From the NCBI GenBank assembly GCA_015039465.1, contig MU130237.1, forward strand, positions 682,001 through 746,000: a stretch of DNA of 64,000 bases, in the 5' to 3' direction. The DNA is from Phlegmacium glaucopus. Its lineage: Eukaryota > Basidiomycota > Agaricomycetes > Agaricales > Cortinariaceae. Made by a program: the position numbers and the translations under genes. The notes beneath the pieces were generated by a model. That model did no database searches and was not told where the DNA came from. It was given only the letters and a program-made list of their open reading frames with translations. Each line of letters opens with the position of its first letter. Position 1 is the stretch's first letter. Positions 22,201 to 32,979 of the stretch are shown one piece after another.

Positions 22201-25200
22201 AGCGGAGGCCTCGGTGGAGGCACTTGTTACTGCGAAAACGACTGTAACTCCTGGCGAAAAATCTGCCTTCCTCAAAATTCGAGTTGTCAATCTCGTTTTC
22301 AGGACCGCTGTTGCAACTCCATATGAACCAGATGAGCCTGCAATCGTGGGCCGGGATGACCTGACAGATGGCCATCAGGATTTTCTACGTATCGGCCATA
22401 TGCACTTTAATCTCTGCCTCTCTTGTAAATTGTTGTCTCCTCATAGAAAGCTCACCGATATATGCAATGTTTCTGTTCAAATTCCTTCAATCCGTGCCGA
22501 TCTCGAGCTCTCCCACGCTTACAGCGTTCTTTTAGGCCTTCAGACTTTCCGTATATTGTCTCCTCCTCAACCAGCGTCTCGGCCTGTTGAATCCAAGGGC
22601 AACATCGTATTTGTGTTGCAAGGAAATATCACGACCATTCGGGTTCACCTAGCGCTACCAAATCAAACATTGGTCACACGCATTGACGGATTAAGCCCGC
22701 GCCTGGATTCAAGTGGGCCTCCTAGAATTAGGATGGCCAAAACCGCGGTTTTCGTTTCCCTTCCGTCGCAAATTAATCGATGGGAAGAACCAACGGAGAG
22801 TCGCTGGGATGAGTTCGTAACTTTGCTAGCCTGGGAAGTTTGCCTTGCGCCTCATGCTGGATCGCTCTCAATCTCAATAAATGGCGACAGTGCTCGTCTG
22901 CGTATCCCCTATGGATTTGTTCTAGCTGACCTGGTTCAAGATGTAGTCGTTTCGCTGAAAGCTGTCCGCCATATCTCACACATGGCTAGTGCAGGATGTT
23001 ACTCAGCCATGCCTTCTCCCGAACCAGAGGGTCCGAAATCAGTGCCACATATAACACTACGATTGGCATGCCTTTGCCTAGAGGCTCAGGATGACCCCTT
23101 CGAGAGCAAGTTAGCATTGATTTGGCAAGCTGGCGCGGAGGCTGTCAAACAGCGTTTAGATCGCGAAGATGCTTTCAAGGCAAAGGTGGCAACAATTCTG
23201 GCAGCAACGCCTGACCTACAAAATGCAATACCCAAGGCAGAAGGAGAGCACGAATATCAATTTAGTGCAAAACATACGGTTCCAATAGAAGATGCACGGA
23301 AAAGATTAGATGATGTCCACGCCCTCGATTGGGCACTTCGTCTGGAGAGGTTGAAGGAGCAACGTTCAAAAGAAGAAGATGCTATTAGGCACAAAACGCA
23401 TAGTCATCCTCCTACATCATCAAGGTCACCAGACTTGACCCCGATACCATCCCTGCCTCAGGCTCCACCACTTTTGAGGGCTACGCTCCACAACTTATCC
23501 CTTACAATATCCCCCCCTTCCTTTAGCATTGAACGCTTACCTGACGTGATGCATGATTTCGGCGGCGGACTTCCACGAGACACGAAATTTTCTCTTTTAG
23601 TTCCTCTTCATATCCACTTCACCTTATCATCTTTGAAAGTCAGTCTTCGTGACTATCCCCTGCCTCTATTCAATGTTCCTCTTCGTGGAACTTCCCGTCA
23701 GGTATCATGGACATTCAATACAGATCTCATTGTTGGTGAAGAAATGGGCTCTGAATTGTCTGTTGACTGGATTGATTGCCCTGTCATCCGGCCTCAGCAA
23801 GCTCTTCATGGAGAAGCGCCTTTCTCAATCGCTGTGCCCAAGACTATCATGCCTGTTAAGACTTATGCTGCCCCAACTATTGAAATCACGACTGCAGGAC
23901 CAACAATACTGTCTTGGGCGGTAAGCTATGGGCCAGCCATACAAGACATGATGCGTGTGGTGGAGACGCTTTCCAGTTCGCCCCGAGATTCCTCTCCTGC
24001 CATGGGATTTTGGGATAAGGTTAGCCAATCCCATTCTGATTATTTCTGCTTCATAACTGATCCTCGTAGATGCGTCTGATATTCCATTGGACGGTGAAGA
24101 TATCATTCGTCGGTGATGTTCGTTTGTATATCAAAGGTAATTTCAGAAATTTACTTAATTATGCAATGACTCATGCTTTTAGGCACTCGTGATCCTTACA
24201 ATACTTTGGATTCTGGTGCCGGCTTTGTCCTATGTTGGCAAGGAAGCCCTGAAATACGTGTCGGAAATGAAAATCCTCAAAAGGAGCTTATCCAAGTGAT
24301 AAGTGAGGGCATGCTGATCGCCGTTCCCAAGTAAGACTAAGGCAATCTGAGAGTTTGCATTCTAACTGCCCTTCAGTCTGGAACACTTCGCTGCCAAAGG
24401 CTGTTCGACTTCTGGATCCATCGTTTTACGGCAAAAGAAACCATTCCAAAAAGTCTGCGCACGTTTGAGCTCAGGTGTTCGCTTCGGAGTAGGGTTTGTT
24501 GTGGAACGATCCTGCGGCCCCGAATGTCTTCAGTGCGATGGTACTGCCTTTCATCGCAAATGCAGACATTTTTCATTCCTCCCTCATTACAACGTCATAC
24601 TGGAAAAGAAGTTATCAATTCCTGATATTAAGGTAAATCCTTTGGCTTACCTTGCTGAGGTCGTTCACAACCTATTTTCAGGGGCCAAATGACTCTTACA
24701 ATGGTTTTCGATCCGATTTTATCCATCTCTCTGTGTCCTTGACATCTTCGACAAAGATAAAAGAATTCAAAGGGAGTGCAAAGCCCAGTAGTCTTCATCT
24801 AACACCAAGGCTTTTTGCTCATTTCTGGTCTTGGTGTTCCTTATTCGATGGCGCTCTGAGTCTTCCAGTTCGTCAAGGAAGCTATCATCCTTCACGGCCA
24901 ATCTCCCCTAAGTTGGGTCGTCATCTTGCTACCTTGAAGTATCGAATAAGTCTTTCCAACCTATATCTGGTGCATGGCTATATGAATAATTCGAGGGAAA
25001 GTGAGATTCAACGCATCAATATTTCCTACAAACCAGCTTACTTATGATTTTTTAGCGTGGGTCGATGGTGTTACTCCTTGGGTAGGAGTCAAAGGAAGAG
25101 TTGAAGAATTTCAAGCAGATATGCACCAGCGTGAAGAAGAGTCTACAGCAGCAGGGCCTATTCCGGATACAACAAGAGTCGTGCGAAGAAAGCCGTTTTA

Positions 25201-28200
25201 CGCTGCAGAGGTTACCATGAAGGGAATCGAGTTGCGAGCCATGCTCGCAACTTTCTCTGAACCTCTTAAGCAAGATGTACAAATAACAGCATCTGCCGAA
25301 AGGAGCAACTATAGGAAACATACTGATCTTCCTGTTACAACTTCTACCTCTACCTGGTACGATCTTGAGGACTTCGTGGAACTTGCTTGGCTATCATCTA
25401 GCCCCCCTGTCTTACATTTGCTTCCTTTGGCAACCCTTCCTCATTTTACCTACTTCAAGCGGAATTCATCGCTACCTGGCGTCTTTCCACAAACAAGTAA
25501 GTTTGGGTCTGAACACTCTCACATATGCCTACTTGGGAAGGAGCCATGTAAGTTGTTCCGTATATAAGTGATGTAGATGATACTATATTCTCGTAGCTGT
25601 TCCGCAGACACAGATATCCCTGGCATCTGCAAGAGCAACAGAACTTAAAAAAAGCCTGCAAAGTGAAGCGACGCCGAGGAGTCAAAAAGGCTTAACAGTA
25701 AGTATGCTATGTCAACATTTCTTGGACTTTTTGTCTCATCCAATTCAAGCCTTCAAGCCGTTCATCAGTGAAGAAAATGCTTGCGCTTTTGGAAGAATAT
25801 ATAACGGCCCTCAGAGACACGGAACTCAGATTGGATGATCCACCAACGAAAGAACCGCAAAATTATCATATGCCCACCGATATTGTTTCTCCTGATGAGT
25901 GGGCTGAATTCGACAATGTTTATCAAATCCACTGTCCGAGTGTATTCATGGATAGGGCTGTCCGCGACGTACGTTTATGGTTTCCCTCTTTACTATGGCT
26001 AGCATAATCAAAGCTGATGCAGATAATGGTGCAATATTATTATTGCTCCCGCGAACGAAGAGGATTCGAATACCACATGGCCAACCGGTTCGTCTCTATT
26101 TTAATATTCAATCATTATTTTAACGGGCCCAAAGTGCGGTGAAATTTATTCGGGACCAAGCCAACGCTGCTCTTGCTGTCCAAAAAGAGGAAGAGCGCGT
26201 GAAAGAACGTGGCCCCGGGAATACGGCTCAGATGGCTGCAACAGCCTTGCGTAAGACTTACGCGATTCTCAAAGGAGACAACAGCACCAAAATTTCCGTC
26301 GATCTTGCTCCCGAAAGAAGTGCTCAAGTTCCGGGAAAAATCGAGCCCTTAGATGGATGGGCTGAAGGAGTATCTCTCCAAAAGAGTGATTGCTGTCTCC
26401 TTCTGAAACCTCAAATTGTCTTGCGTGGCGAAACTCCTGCCGATTCTTGCATTGTAGCCGCTGCACAAGCAAAGTTGCAATCTTTTGCTATTATGGATGA
26501 CTTCAATTTGGACGATCCGGTTAATGGAAAAGTCATGTCCAGGCTAGTCAATTGTTTTTTAAGGATTGGAACATCATCTCATATCAGCGTTTACAATAGG
26601 AACTACACCTCAATCTCTGGTCTGCAAGCCTTTGCACCCACCAATCTCTCAGCCGCCAGTGATGGCCCTATCCCGCTGGAGGTTTTGATTGATCTTCGAT
26701 GTGAGAGCGAAGCCTTTGAACGTCTCGTTCCTCAGACGGATGCCACTTTCCACTACGACAAATTCAATCGTCTTCGATTGCGGAATAACATCACTTCCAC
26801 TACTACGAAATCCAGTAACCAAAATTCAGCTACAGAAAATAACAGCCATCTTCAAGATCAAACTGTGAGGTCAACATGCTTAAGTTGTTATCCCAGTCAC
26901 TAACAATCATCTAGGACGTCATCCGTGTCCACATCCCACGATTTACGGTGTCCGCAAATGCCGAACATTTCCAGGCTATCTCGAATATTGTCACGAAGCT
27001 CCTTCTGTTTTCCGATCCGGCCCACAAAACTCGCCTGGACAAACTCGAGACCCTTGTTTTTACCTATGACTTCACAGATCTGGGTTCCGCGGCCAGCGTT
27101 GTATCCAATCTTCAAAGCCGTTTACGAGACGCTTTAGAGACAGAACGTCTGAGTATGAAAAATCCGCGTCGACTGGAAGATGAGGAATCACGCCTCAGCC
27201 TTTTACATCTGAGGGCCCATATGTTCCTTTTAGCTGAAGAACTCAACCTCTTATTCGACGCCATTAAAATGGCACAAGACCGATCTACCCATCAAACGGA
27301 CCAAAATTCTGCACTTCTTCTCCACGCTTCATCGTCCGAGATTTCCTGGAGAATGTTGGACGAGCGGCGTAATTTATTGTCAAAACTTGTTGTGACGAAC
27401 ATCAATTTTCACTGGCTTAGTCGACAAGACAGTTCGACCGTCAATCATCTAACAATTGGCAACCTAACTGCCTTCGATGGTTCCCGCTATGCCTTGTGGG
27501 CTGAAATATTGTCTAAGTATGACGAGCCAGCCAATCATCCACTGCTTAAAGTACGCCGCCTGCAATATACCTCCTGATTTCTTATCTCAATTTCTTTTTT
27601 TTGAATTGCAGAGAGGCTTATTCTTGTTGGCAAATTGGACAATTCTGGCTCCAGTTGGGGGTATCACCATATATGAAGCCTTTGAACTCTCCCTTCATCC
27701 ATTACGTCTTCAGATAGACTCCAAGGTTGGTCGACGTATAATGGAATACGTATGGCCCGACCGCAAAGATCGACAAGCAGCCCTCAATGATACCCCTTCG
27801 AAAGAGAGGGCAAAGAAACCCGCTCCCGAGATTGAAATTAAGAGTCCAACGTCAGGCCGATCGTCCATCGATTCGCCTCGAGCATTACATAGACCAGTAG
27901 ACTCAGGTGGAAAGGCTCTTATTCCTCCATTGCGCAAACTGGGAAGTTCACGATCGTTCACGGATCTCCGATTGGCGAAGGATACTGGATTCCCGAGCCC
28001 CCTGAACACCACAACCCTCTTAAGCCCACCTGGCTTCCTTCAAAGGACTCATTCTTCAGATTCAATAAATTTTGCAATTCTGCTAGATGCGGAAACACAA
28101 AGACCAAATGCTGGCCTTGACCCGGATGTCTCAGATCCAAAATCGAAGGACGCTGGCGATGCCCAAGTTATGAAGACTCGTTCATCCCAGAAAAGCTTCG

Positions 28201-28967
28201 TCCTTGTGCACATTTCTAGGTTGGGTGATTTTTCTACCTTATAATATTTTGGCTCATCATATTTCAGTCTTCATCTCCTTTTGAGTGTTGCGAAAGAAGG
28301 CTCATTCGAATGTCACGACGCAAGAATCAAAACACGAGAACTCGAATACCGCAATCAAACATGGAGTGTATGTAAATTTTGCATATCTGGTGTAGCTACT
28401 TATATTCAATCCATTTTTTAGTTTGAAGAACTCGTAAATCAGTTCATACCGTCAAATATGAGTTGGCGAGGTTGGGTCAAAATGGCTTTGAATCAACCCT
28501 TGGTGCCTGTTCTACCAGTAGCCCGAGAGCTGTTGTCAAAAACAAAATGGACAGCATCTAAATCAGGGAGTCAACCGCATGATCATCCCCTCAGATTACT
28601 TCATCCAAGCATTCTGGCAGTGGACGACGATTCTAGGCTCGATTGGATACACGGTGGAACGTTAAAGACCATTGGGGGTTCATCAAAGCATGATCCACTC
28701 AAGACCAAAAAGGACTCCCCAATATTCACAGAGACGCCGTTGACTGCTGAGCCAGAATCTATGAATCTTGGACATCAGACTCCTATTCAGAGTTCCGACC
28801 CTCGTCCCACTGGCCGAAAACGCGTAAAGAGTCTTTTCAGCAAGTCTTCAAGGCATTCGTCTAAAGGAAAAACTGTTAAAGTGAGTGTAGTTAACTCTCT
28901 TGTCTACTATCGAGCTCAACGTTGGATGTAGCGGCAATCAGAAGATGTCAAAGGAGGTAGTAATTGA
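19281..28967 (+). CDS. FMP27: Bridge-like lipid transfer protein, FMP27/BLTP2 (Hobbit) family
   Basis: A giant protein of roughly 2,900 residues with about 17 introns. Members form a long hydrophobic groove that moves lipids between the ER and plasma membrane or other organelles. Family blocks in order: a hydrophobic N-terminal ER anchor (LLWLLRIITFSLLLRTYLG), then RVRSISLWSIRGLYIRKGS; the FMP27 body with ASQWPSPFL; the GFWDK block (MGFWDK spliced to MRLIFHWTVKISFVGDVRL); FVELAWLSSSPPVLHLLPLA; the coiled region LEEYITALRDTELRL; and near the end HPLRLQIDSKVGRRIMEYVW. The start codon seems split by a 60-nt intron (A at 19281, TG at 19342-19343), because an in-frame TGA at 19335 excludes reading through. 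One intron ending at 20908 has several possible donors (20822, 20837, 20846, 20849). The last 51-nt intron leads to the tail RQSEDVKGGSN. Confidence 0.92.
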
Positions 28968-29639
28968 TATATTTTAATATTTCTGTATTTGTATGCATAA
29001 TCTTATGGTTTATCTTAAGTATGTTCCTGCGGAAAGTCGATGGGCATAAATGGAAGGTAGACGAGCGAGGAACGAGCGTGGTTTTTTATAGCCATGCACG
29101 CATATAATATATCATATAGTCTATCGTCGTTACTTGTTTCAACGTACTCTCAATTTCTCTCTTTATTCATTCTTTCTCCCCCACCCATTCGCTACCGTCA
29201 TTGAGCTTGCGAGGAGGTCAATTTTTACCACAGCTTGGTCGCACAATGGTTCAGAAGGAACTGCACTAGGGTCATAACGTCAAAGCTAAATATTCAGACT
29301 AATGAGCAGAGACTCGGATATGTTTACGGGTTGGGTATCCCGTAGTTGTTATCTCAGCTCACCCAGTCGATGAGGCACTCTGTAATATGTATATATAGAT
29401 TTTGGCTCCCAGAAAATTAGTATATCCCAACGCTTGTCACATGTGTAGTGGGGTTTGGAGCGAAACTAGTTCCCACTGCGAGTCGACGATACAAAGTACT
29501 TTGGCGTCCAAATACTTCAGTTTCCCAATAGCCTTCAGGCTTGGAGTCATTCACTTCTGTCAACAAAACCTCGAGTTCACCGTGATAATCTTCCCTCAGA
29601 ATCTCCCCGAGTTTTTGACAGCGGTTCTTGAGAAGAATA
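28968..29639. other. Intergenic, 3' end of FMP27-like gene and promoter of DUF2985 gene
   Basis: AT-rich with no supported + gene. The right third is covered by a minus ORF described separately. Confidence 0.55.
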
Positions 29640-29650
29640 ATGCCATCCAT
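29417..29650 (-). CDS. Antisense small ORF, protein-like composition
   Basis: A minus-strand frame with an ATG at 29650 and a TAA at 29417, 77 residues, containing CQKLGEILREDYHGELEV and ETEVFGRQSTLYRRLAVG. It has balanced charged and hydrophobic residues, unlike most antisense shadows here. It overlaps the first codons of the DUF2985 model on the other strand. I do not recognise it. It could be a small gene, one exon of a spliced gene, or evidence that the DUF2985 start lies elsewhere. Confidence 0.3.
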   Translation of the reverse strand: MDGIILLKNRCQKLGEILREDYHGELEVLLTEVNDSKPEGYWETEVFGRQSTLYRRLAVGTSFAPNPTTHVTSVGIY

Positions 29651-31805
29651 CAGAGTCAAAGGTCAATTATATCCTAGCTTAGAAGCTGCCATATCGACCA
29701 ATGACGACACTTCGTGCTTACGAGCCGAACTGCCCAGTAGTCCCAACATTTATCCATATACATCGAGCGTTCGACCTAAACTCTCCCTTCCTCTACTACC
29801 GCGCGGGGTATTAGATGTAACCTCTTCACCGTCGCACAGTCGGCCTCGTTCTGCTACGACGTCTAGCCGGATCCATGCGTATTGCATTAATACATCGAGA
29901 AACTCACAGCTTCTGGAGCCTCCGCCCAATCCTCTAATCAACATCAACTCCACTCCTACTTCAAACGTGGATAACGAGACGACCTCTCAAGAGGTGATGA
30001 TAATAGGAGGTATACAGAGTGATGTCAGAGTACCATCCCATGTTGATGATGAAAATCATCGACGCTCTGGATATTTTGACCATCACCATGATGACGTAGT
30101 CGAGCACTTGGATGTTATAGGTATTTTCCCCTACTATTCCCACCTCAAACTTCAAATTAACATTTTATTACAGATTCACAAATTGGTACCGTTTCAAGTC
30201 TCACTAATGCCGCAAATGCTATCATGATGTAAGTCTACCTTAATCATATTGCTCGAATATTCAAAGATGTAATAAAATCAAGCCCCCCATCATCATGGTA
30301 TTCTCGGAAGCCAGCGGTCACATTGTCTCCAATACCCCGCCTAAACAACGGAACGGACCAGTTTGAGGATTCTCTGGATCGCCACGTGAATGATGTTCTG
30401 GAAAGCCCTTCCAAACTACGACGAATGATGATGGGAGTATGGTCTTTCTTAAAAACTCGTAAGGCCTTTGTTGTCTGTAATGCTCAAATACTGACAACGG
30501 GATTTAGCTATGGGAGTACGTCTTGTGCCTGATGTTCAAAATGCATTTAGCTTACTCGAGACTTCAGATAATGACAGGAATATATGGATTTTTGGTTGGT
30601 AAGTACCATCAACTTGGATAGTTACTTAGTAACGATCAAATCGCGATATCTAGTCTTCTGGGGTGCTGCAATTGTCATATTCTTAGCTAAAATCATCAAT
30701 TTCCACAACTCTAACACCCAAGGTTTTTGGGTCGAAGTCTCATCACAGGTTGAGACCGGTACGTTGAATATCAAGTTGAAGTATAGATCATCTAATTTCA
30801 GCATTTTAGGGCTTTTTACCGTCACCAGCATTGGCCTCATCCCTTGGCGAGTGTTGGATACATATAGTACACATCCCCGCGTCCTTGAAGTAACTTCAAG
30901 CTTACAGTTACTCTGTTCTAGGAATATGGAAAATTTGGCGGTATAAGCGGAAGACCATGGAACTTCGGGCAAAAGCCGGCCTTTCACAGCTATTAGATAT
31001 GGATGACCTTCCAGACCCTATCTATGACCCCAACTACGTCCATGTGTTAACTGAGACGGAACAAAAAGATTTACATAGACGTAACTATTCATGACCCCTC
31101 GCCTCATCTATTCTTCAATCCCATCCTTTTCTAGAACAAAGGAAGTTTCAACATTCCCAGACCTGGTATCGGGCCCATGGAACAGAGACACATAGGGTAA
31201 ATTAAGTGGATTATCCCTGCTGCACATCTGACATCGTCTCCAGGCTTTTCCAATCAAGTAGGTTCTTCATATGGTTCCTTATACCGGTATTTAACCCTAT
31301 CAGTACGGCTTTGTGCATTTGTTTCATGAACGATGGGAACTCTATATTCCAGGTTCGAGACAAGATAATGAAACGAAATTGACGTTGAGGTGATTTTGAC
31401 GTATAGATATTTCTTTGTGGTACAATGTGGGGTTTAAATCGGTAAGTATCTGCTAATGACCATTTGCTATTATTATATTTGACTTCGCTGGCCTGTAGGT
31501 TCCAACGTCCTCCCTGGAGCACAGGCATTCTCATACCCGCTAGTTTCTTATGCGGGATTGCAGCAGCAGTACTCATTTGGAGAGGAGGCGAAAACACGAA
31601 ACGAGTCGAAGAAGTCAAGTCCAGACTGCGGGCAATACTTGCTGAAAAACACCCACTCGATGGCAACCTGCCTCAAAATCTTACTCGCATTCCAAGACCC
31701 GAGGTGGATTCTCAAACAGCCATGCTCACAAACATCAGTGAAAAAGATATCAATCACTGCGCAATATTTGTCGATGAACAGGAGGACATGCTTTCTGGAG
31801 GATAA
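29640..31805 (+). CDS. DUF2985 family membrane protein
   Basis: A fungal multi-pass membrane protein of unknown function, about 500 residues in 13 exons. After a long disordered Ser/Pro/Thr-rich N-terminal region come the conserved blocks KLRRMMMGVWSFLKT, PMG joined to IMTGIYGFLVVFWGAAI (first membrane segment), TVTSIGLIPWRVLDTYRIW, FMNDGNSIFQIFLCGTMWG, then RPPWSTGILIPASFLCGIAA (last segment) and an RVEEVKSRLRAIL tail. The PMG|IMTG join uses the acceptor TTCAG at the end of a 62-nt intron; the later AG breaks the frame. The ATG at 29640 is the only in-frame one in its exon, but the N-terminus is poorly conserved and overlaps an antisense ORF. Confidence 0.83.
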
Positions 31806-31920
31806 GTGATAAATTGGTGACAAGACGTTAGCTTTCTGTATGCCTGCGAGATCCGATTTTGTGCAGATTAATTTTATTAATAAGTAATGGGTGTTTTAAG
31901 CACTTGGGCTTGAATTCTTG

Positions 31921-32871
31921 TTACATTCCGGCATCTTTCGCTAGGCGCTCTTTATATGCTGCCCATCCTTCTGACATGTACCGTTCGGCTCGCGCGGATA
32001 TGACATCTACCGCCTTGATATCGCCCCCGTATATGCCTCGTCCAACAATTATTACATCGGATCCTGAAGTCAATACGGCTTCACGAGGTGTCCTGTACTG
32101 CTGACCCATGTTATCACCTTTAGATTCTAACCCGATTCCCGGCGTGAGGATGAGGAAGTCTTCGTTGCTAACATCCTCGTTTGGCAAAGCACCCACACCA
32201 TCCATCCTCTGTTGGGCGATAAATCCAATGACAAAATCGCGATGCTGGCGAGCCATTCGGACGGCTTTTTCTGTGTATTCTCCGATTGCAAGGGAGCCTT
32301 TGGTGCTCATCTCAGCAAGCAACAGGAGACCACGGCCCAAAGGGAGCCCCACAGACGATAGCCCCGCGACCACAGAGGGGCCAGGCACAGGATGGGCATT
32401 AGTAAGATGTGCCCAGCTTGCGATTTTGTATACCCCACTTGAATATTGCAAGGCAACAGTATTTCCTAGAGTGAAAATGAAGAAGTCCCCCAAAGCAGTC
32501 ACGCCAATGGCGACTGACCGATATCAGCAAATTTCCTGTCCTCAAAAAGAACGAAATCCCTCTGTTGGCTAAGACTTCGTAATCTTTCAATCAAGGAGTG
32601 GTCAAAGTCGTCCAGGATATCGATATGAGTCTTAAATGACAAAACAAAAATGAGGACGCCAGGGAGACATTCATTAAGGAGACAATTTTGCCTTGATCAA
32701 ACAGACGTATGGCGAAACGACATCTATGATTGCCAAAAGATCGTTTGTTTTTGTGACATCAACACTGACGGCGAGATTAGTCTTTTTCCGCTCCATAGTC
32801 TCGAGAATCAATTTCGCGGTTGGATTCGTAAATTTGGTGGCCCTTTGGCCGTAGCTTTGAGTATGTGACAT
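31921..32871 (-). CDS. URA3: Orotidine-5'-phosphate decarboxylase
   Basis: Last step of de novo UMP synthesis, OMP to UMP plus CO2. Exons 32871-32692, 32630-32519 and 32465-31921 encode 278 residues, the usual fungal length. Active-site blocks: [18 protein letters not shown] joined to [23 protein letters not shown] (catalytic Asp-Lys-Asp), [24 protein letters not shown] and [12 protein letters not shown]. The first intron (32691-32631, 61 nt) starts with GC; the KTHID junction is invariant, so its position is secure. It is divergent from PUS7 with only 108 bp between start codons. Confidence 0.97.
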
Positions 32872-32979
32872 GTTGTATATCAATGGCAAGATTGAGGACT
32901 CGGATATAGAAGCACAAAATCACTGATTTCATAATACTTTACATTTTTAGATAACATAGTCTCTTTGGACCGAATCCCT

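Noticed and set aside
20915..24079. Treating the 1,054-codon frame as a separate gene
   Set aside because: It begins at TTG, continues the FMP27 order of blocks, and joins in frame with exons on both sides.
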